From: Aquabacterium sp. CECT 9606
GTDB lineage: Bacteria; Pseudomonadota; Gammaproteobacteria; Burkholderiales; Burkholderiaceae_C
NCBI RefSeq assembly: GCF_918741295.1
Contig: NZ_CAKKNB010000003.1
Location: 372,001 to 436,000, forward strand
Reading direction: 5' to 3'
Length of the DNA: 64,000 nucleotides
In this document: positions 59,627 through 64,000 of the stretch, piece after piece
Layout of the letters: every line of letters starts with the position of its first letter
Position numbering within the stretch: position 1 is the first letter of the stretch
Notes under the pieces: model-generated
What the model was told of the DNA's origin: nothing
What the model saw: only the letters and a program-made list of their open reading frames with translations
Database searches by the model: none
Program-made: the position numbers and the translations under genes

Positions 59627-60478
59627 ATGATGAGTGCTTCAACCGACGACCCGCATGTGTTCCCCGTGGTGCCCTCGACCTGGTCTACCAGCATCTTCTC
59701 GGTGGTGACACAAGTGGTTCAGCGCTTGGGCATCATCGCCGCCGGGTTGATGCTGCCAGCGCTGATCTTCTGGCTCTGGTCGGTGGCCACAGAACGCCGG
59801 TGGCTACCCGAGCAGATCCTGCCAGAGCCCGCGCTGGTGTGGCAGTCCTTCAAGGAGCTCTGGGAGACCGGCGAGCTGCAAGGCCACGTGGCCATCAGCG
59901 CTTCGCGCGTGGGTTGGAGCTTGCTCATCGGCGGCTCGGCCGGCCTGGCCTTGGGTTTTGCCATGGGCCTGTCGAAAACCGTGCGGGCGTATGTCTTCCC
60001 CACTTTCGATGTCGTCTCGCAGTTCCCGGTGCTGGGCTGGATTCCTTTGCTCATCATCTTCGCGGGCATTGACGAGCCTTTGAAGATCTCGGCAATTTCG
60101 ATCTCGGTCGTCATCCCGGTGGCCATCAACACCCTGAAGGGCATCGAGAACATTCCCCGTTCATTGTTCGAAGTGTCGCGGGTCTACAAGTTCACCTTGT
60201 GGCAAGTCATCCAGCGTGTGGTGTTGCCTTGTGCCGCCCCCAGCTTGTTCAATGGCCTGCGCCAAGGTGTCATGCAGGCCTGGCTGTCGTTGGTCTTCGT
60301 GGAGCTGCTGGTGTCCAGCGAGGGCATTGGCTACCTGATGGTGTGGGGGCGCCAGTTGGCCCAGATCGACCTGTGCATCGTGGCCATGCTGGTGATCGGC
60401 GCGGTGGGCATGGCGCTTGAGCTGGTGCTGCGCTGGATCGAAACCCGCCTGCAAGGCTGGCGCCGCGCGGCCTTCTGA
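59627..60478 (+). CDS. ABC transporter permease, SsuC/TauC-like (1)
   Basis: Inner-membrane permease of 283 aa with about six transmembrane helices and the EAA loop EVSRVYKFTLWQVIQRVVLP. The first ATG is at 59627 (ATGATG) with GGAG upstream, 11 nt after the SBP stop. It pairs with a second permease 21 bp downstream; two different permeases are unusual for SsuC-type systems, which normally use one homodimeric permease. Confidence 0.9.
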   Translation: MMSASTDDPHVFPVVPSTWSTSIFSVVTQVVQRLGIIAAGLMLPALIFWLWSVATERRWLPEQILPEPALVWQSFKELWETGELQGHVAISASRVGWSLLIGGSAGLALGFAMGLSKTVRAYVFPTFDVVSQFPVLGWIPLLIIFAGIDEPLKISAISISVVIPVAINTLKGIENIPRSLFEVSRVYKFTLWQVIQRVVLPCAAPSLFNGLRQGVMQAWLSLVFVELLVSSEGIGYLMVWGRQLAQIDLCIVAMLVIGAVGMALELVLRWIETRLQGWRRAAF

Positions 60479-60499
60479 ACCAAGACTGGAGATTCCAAC

Positions 60500-61273
60500 A
60501 TGAGCAATGCAATCACCAAGCGTGACTGGCGCGGTCTGGTCTTGCCCGTGGGCTTACTGGCCGTGTGGTGGTTGATCACGGCGCAAGGCTGGGTCAACAC
60601 CAAGCTCATCGTGCCGCCGGCAGGTGTGTTCCAAACGGCCATCACCACGCTGAGCGGCGTCGAATTCTATGAAGGCGTGGCGCTGAGCCTGGGGCGCGAC
60701 CTGTCCGGCTTCTTCCTGGGCGCGTTGGGCGGGGTGGCCTTGGGCACCTTGCTGGCGGTATCACGCTGGGCTGACCGCCTGATCGGCCCCACCTTCCACA
60801 CGGTGCGACAGATCTCGCTGTTTGCCTGGCTGCCCATGCTGACCAGCTGGCTGGGTTATGGTGACATGTCCAAGGTGGTGTTCATCGCCTTGTCGGCCTT
60901 CTACCCGGTGGCGCTGGGCACCTTTGAAGGCGTGCGCGGCGTGACGCAAGGGCATGCGGAAGTGGCCAAGGTGTATGGCTTCACCCGCACGCAGGTGCTG
61001 TTCAAGCTGATCCTGCCTGCGGCTTCGCCGCAAATCCTGACCGGCCTGAACCTCGGCCTGGTCTATGCGTGGCTGGCCACCATCGGCTCGGAGTTCCTGC
61101 TGGCCAATTGGGGCAATGGCCTGGGCAACATCGTCTTCAAGGGCCGGGCCGCCTTCAATGTCGAACTGATCATCGTCGGCATGCTGGCCATCGGCTTGGT
61201 CGGCACCGTCTTCAACCGGCTGGCTATGCGCCTTGAACAGTACTCGCTGCGCTGGCGCGGCCCACAGGCCTGA
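60500..61273 (+). CDS. ABC transporter permease, SsuC/TauC-like (2)
   Basis: Inner-membrane permease of 257 aa with six predicted helices and the EAA loop EVAKVYGFTRTQVLFKLILP. Distinct from its upstream paralogue; the two probably form a heterodimer served by the ATPase gene 39 bp downstream. Confidence 0.9.
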   Translation: MSNAITKRDWRGLVLPVGLLAVWWLITAQGWVNTKLIVPPAGVFQTAITTLSGVEFYEGVALSLGRDLSGFFLGALGGVALGTLLAVSRWADRLIGPTFHTVRQISLFAWLPMLTSWLGYGDMSKVVFIALSAFYPVALGTFEGVRGVTQGHAEVAKVYGFTRTQVLFKLILPAASPQILTGLNLGLVYAWLATIGSEFLLANWGNGLGNIVFKGRAAFNVELIIVGMLAIGLVGTVFNRLAMRLEQYSLRWRGPQA

Positions 61274-61312
61274 TTCAAACCAATCGTTCAAGTCAAGAAA
61301 TAGGAGCCCACC

Positions 61313-62134
61313 ATGGCACATGCAGGCACGCTGGAAATCCGCGACCTCAACAAGCAATACGAAGTGAAGGGCAAGCCCCTGAAGGTTCTGGAAGACATCA
61401 CGCTGTCGGTCAAGCCGGGCGAGTTCGTCAGCATCGTGGGCTCCAGCGGCTGTGGCAAGTCCACCCTGCTGCGCCTGCTGATCGGCCTGGAGGGCGACTA
61501 CAAAGGCGAGATCAGGCTGGACGGCCACAAGATCGTGGGCACCAGCCTGGACCGGGGCATCGTGTTCCAGGAGCACCGCCTGTTTCCCTGGCTGACCGTG
61601 GCGCAGAACGTGGGCCTGGGCTTGCTCAATGCGCCTGGCGGCCAGGCGGCCAAAGACAAGAGCATTCAGGAGCACATCTCGCTGGTGGGGCTCAAGGGGT
61701 TTGAAAAAGCCTACCCCTATCAGTTGTCGGGTGGCATGTCGCAGCGCGTGGCCATTGCACGCGCGCTGGTCAACCGCCCTGAGGTCCTGCTGCTGGACGA
61801 GCCATTTGGTGCGCTCGACGCACTGACGCGCGCGCACCTGCAGCAAGAGCTGCAACGCATCTGGCAAGCCGAAGGCATCACCGCCATCCTCGTGACCCAC
61901 GATGTCGAGGAAGCTGTTTACCTGGGTGACCGCGTGGTCGTGATGCAGCCCCGGCCCGGCCGGATCAAGCGCATCGTCGATGTGGACCTGGCCCGCCCTC
62001 GCGATCGTGGCAGCTACGCCTTCAGCGCGATCAAGAACGACGTGCTGAGCGAGTTCGGCGAAGCACCTCGCGAAGAGGCGCCGGATTCAAGGCCGTGGGT
62101 GGATCCTCAAAGCGAGTGGCGCTACGCATGGTGA
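61313..62134 (+). CDS. ABC transporter ATP-binding protein, SsuB/TauB-like
   Basis: ABC ATPase of 273 aa: Walker [11 protein letters not shown]-loop FQEHRLFPW, signature [14 protein letters not shown], Walker [13 protein letters not shown] and switch His in VTHDVEEAV. The EHRLFPW loop is characteristic of the nitrate/sulfonate/taurine group. ATG at 61313 with TAGGAG just upstream. Last gene of the porin-SBP-permease-permease-ATPase cluster; it ends 18 bp from the convergent activator. Confidence 0.93.
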   Translation: MAHAGTLEIRDLNKQYEVKGKPLKVLEDITLSVKPGEFVSIVGSSGCGKSTLLRLLIGLEGDYKGEIRLDGHKIVGTSLDRGIVFQEHRLFPWLTVAQNVGLGLLNAPGGQAAKDKSIQEHISLVGLKGFEKAYPYQLSGGMSQRVAIARALVNRPEVLLLDEPFGALDALTRAHLQQELQRIWQAEGITAILVTHDVEEAVYLGDRVVVMQPRPGRIKRIVDVDLARPRDRGSYAFSAIKNDVLSEFGEAPREEAPDSRPWVDPQSEWRYAW

Positions 62135-62152
62135 TGCAGGTGACCTGGCCAC

Positions 62153-63340
62153 TCAGGCCAGGTCGGGCATCTCGGTCGGCTCATGGGCCGGGATCGGCTC
62201 GTCATCCTGAACACCGAGCAGGCCATGGCGTTTGAGGTGCGTGCGCAACATGTTGCGCGTGATGCCCAATACCCGCGCGGTGCGAACCTGGTTCTGGTGG
62301 CAAAAATCGTAGGCCGCATGGATCAAGGCCGATTCGGTCTTGTCGAACAGATCGGTCTGCCCGCTGGCCAGCAGCTCTCGCCAGGCACTGACCAATGAAT
62401 CCATTGGCGTTGACTTGACGGTGCCTTGGTGATCAGGCGCGGTGCCTGCATCAATCGACGGCTCGCCAGCGGTGGCTTCTGAAAGAGCCGTGGGCGCTGT
62501 TGGCGCCACCGGTTGAACAGGGGATGAACTGCTGCGGGACAGCGGCACCAGCTTGAGGTCTTCGACTTCGATGACTTCATCGCGGCAGACGATGAGCGCG
62601 AAGTGAATGACGTTTTCAAGCTCGCGGATGTTGCCTGGCCACGAGTAGCTCAACAAGGCCGCTTGAGACGCCGGGCTCAACTGCACTTGCTCCATGCCCA
62701 GCCGGCTTTGGTAACCCAAGATGAAGTGGCGGGCCAGTGGCAGGATGTCGGCGGGACGCTCGCGCAGCGGTGGCAGGCGCACGCCCGCCACGCTCAAACG
62801 GTAGTACAGGTCGGCGCGAAAGTGCTGCGCCTCCACAGCGCGGGCCAGGTCGATGTTGGTGGCGGCCACGAGCCGAACATCGAGCGCAATGCCACGCCTG
62901 GAGCCCAGCCTCACCACCTGCCGTTCCTGCAAAACCCGCAGCAGCTTCACTTGCAAGGCCAAGGGCAAATCCCCGATTTCGTCCAGGAACAAGGTGCCGC
63001 CATTGGCCGCTTCGAACCAGCCTGCACGGGCTTGCGACGCGCCGGTGAAGGCACCAGATTCATGACCGAACAACTCGGCGTCGATCAGGGTCTCGCTGAA
63101 GGCGCCGCAATTCACTGCCACGAAGGGCCCCCTGCGGCCACTGGTGGTATGGATGTGGCGGGCAATCAGTTCCTTGCCTGTCCCGGTTTCGCCGATGACC
63201 AGCACCGTGGCATCACTGCGGGCAATGCGCTCGACATGGCTGAGCAATGCCAGGGAACCTGGGTCGTGAAACACGAGTGCCTTGGCCCGGATGGACAAGG
63301 GAGCGGCGTGCGAATCAGGCAAGGTGAGAACTTTTTCCAC
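62153..63340 (-). CDS. sigma-54-dependent transcriptional activator, SfnR-like
   Basis: Enhancer-binding protein of 395 aa. The AAA+ domain begins by residue 20 with no N-terminal sensor: Walker A GETGTGKE (50-57), the sigma-54 contact loop GAFTGA (96-101), Walker B GGTLFLDEIGD and R-finger region LYYRLSVAGVRLPPLRER. The C-terminus has a Fis-type HTH (ARVLGITRNMLRTHLKRHGLL, given as a region about 350-371). Sensorless activators of this shape include Pseudomonas SfnR, controlled by its own expression within the CysB sulfur network. The start is GTG at 63340 without a strong ribosome binding site. Convergent with the ABC cluster whose promoter is sigma-54 type. Confidence 0.9.
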   Translation of the reverse strand: MEKVLTLPDSHAAPLSIRAKALVFHDPGSLALLSHVERIARSDATVLVIGETGTGKELIARHIHTTSGRRGPFVAVNCGAFSETLIDAELFGHESGAFTGASQARAGWFEAANGGTLFLDEIGDLPLALQVKLLRVLQERQVVRLGSRRGIALDVRLVAATNIDLARAVEAQHFRADLYYRLSVAGVRLPPLRERPADILPLARHFILGYQSRLGMEQVQLSPASQAALLSYSWPGNIRELENVIHFALIVCRDEVIEVEDLKLVPLSRSSSSPVQPVAPTAPTALSEATAGEPSIDAGTAPDHQGTVKSTPMDSLVSAWRELLASGQTDLFDKTESALIHAAYDFCHQNQVRTARVLGITRNMLRTHLKRHGLLGVQDDEPIPAHEPTEMPDLA

Positions 63341-63441
63341 GGGGGCATCAAATGTCAGTGAGAGGCCGACACCGTAAATCCTCCAAGCCCAACCGTGAAC
63401 TTCTATTTTTGACAGCGCTTATGAACGCATCACATATGGAC

Positions 63442-64000
63442 TCACCAACCAGCATTGGCGTTGGTGGGCGCCACCGGTAGCGGCGCGGGCTTCTTGAAAG
63501 GCTGGCCACTGGCCACATACACGGCCGCCAGTGCGATGACCAGGGACAGCATCAAAGCCACCGGCCCGCCCTTGCTGGCCGATTGGCCCGCGGGCACGTC
63601 TTTCCACCCGGTCACCATGGGCTTGACCAGATTGTCTTTTTTAAACCGCACGTAAAAGAAGATGGCCACGATGTGCAGCGCCAGCAGTATCAGCAGCCCA
63701 TTGGCCAACTGGCGGTGCAAGCCGGTCAACCTGGCCGCCAGGGTTTCATCGATCAGCACATTGAGCGGCCCGGTGAAGGCGATATCGTCGTTGGTGAACA
63801 GGCCGGTGGAGGCCTGCACGGCCAACAGGCCCAGCAAGGCCAGCACCGAGAACGCGCCCAATGGGTTGTGCCCCACGCCTTGCCACCGGCCTTTCAGGTA
63901 AGCCACGATCTTTGAGGGCGTGGGCACAAAGCTCAGGAAGCGCGCGTGGGTGGACCCCACGAAGCCCCAGACGATCCGGAAGGTGACCAGGCCCACGATG
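63442..64000 (-). CDS. cytochrome b/b6 domain-containing protein, partial
   Basis: The C-terminal part (about 185 residues) of a membrane cytochrome b561-type protein; the reading frame stays open to the window edge at 64000, so the N-terminus with the first transmembrane helix and heme ligand is missing. Visible are the motif VWGFVGSTHARFLSFV, transmembrane helices with a heme-ligand His (LHIVAIFFYV) and a C-terminal single helix with a Pro-rich tail. Such proteins are partners of diheme c-type cytochromes or Ni-Fe hydrogenases. The apparent start at 63996 is an internal GTG, not a true start. Confidence 0.85.
   Translation of the reverse strand, partial: IVGLVTFRIVWGFVGSTHARFLSFVPTPSKIVAYLKGRWQGVGHNPLGAFSVLALLGLLAVQASTGLFTNDDIAFTGPLNVLIDETLAARLTGLHRQLANGLLILLALHIVAIFFYVRFKKDNLVKPMVTGWKDVPAGQSASKGGPVALMLSLVIALAAVYVASGQPFKKPAPLPVAPTNANAGW

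Overview
This 64 kb window is chromosomal DNA of a high-GC betaproteobacterium of the order Burkholderiales, most likely Comamonadaceae-like. The evidence is the gene content and order (trxA-rho-rpmE2, pstSCAB-phoUBR, glmM-folP-ftsH-rlmE/yhbY/greA/carBA), a PhaR-type PHA repressor, a PEP-CTERM protein, and AddAB-type rather than RecBCD-type recombination genes. Coding density is high, no gap exceeds about 250 bp, and I see no rRNA, tRNA, IS, prophage or CRISPR. It reads as core genome with a transport-rich right end.

Layout. 0-9.8 kb: a PsrA-like TetR regulator divergent from a 4-hydroxybutyrate-dehydrogenase-like Fe-ADH, a YtfL/PaeA-type CBS transporter, a patatin-like lipase, a GST-like protein, a PEP-CTERM surface protein, tex and pyrD. 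9.8-22 kb: a pseudokinase-HDOD fusion, addA-addB, trxA, rho, rpmE2 and a GT39-like membrane protein. 22-28.9 kb: the phosphate regulon pstS-C-A-B-phoU-phoB-phoR, transcribed leftward behind a Pho box. 28.9-40 kb: leftward housekeeping genes carA-carB-greA-DUF4149 and rlmE-ftsH-folP-glmM, with yhbY on the other strand. 40-49 kb: bfr and bfd, a hypothetical protein, a hydroxyacid dehydrogenase, an MFS exporter, rlmB, a ybbA/tesA divergent pair, phaR, an HD-GYP protein and a Tat-exported dienelactone hydrolase. 49-64 kb: a redoxin plus ScsB/DsbD-like reductase pair, a divergent RND efflux pair, then a porin-SBP-permease-permease-ATPase cluster for a sulfonate/nitrate-type substrate, closed by a convergent sigma-54 activator, and a truncated cytochrome b gene at the edge.

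No clearly unprecedented system stands out. The most informative signals are regulatory and were read directly from the DNA: a PsrA-type operator in front of the PsrA-like gene; a sigma-54 promoter in front of the porin/ABC cluster matching the activator at its far end; a heat-shock (sigma-32) type promoter for ftsH; a Pho box plus a separate three-fold 11-bp phased GTCAC array upstream of pstS; a promoter overlapped by a Fur-box-like element for bfd; a two-hairpin element between carB and greA; and a perfect hairpin at the predicted 5' end of the rho transcript. Among proteins, the catalytically degenerate kinase domain fused to HDOD is the most unusual.
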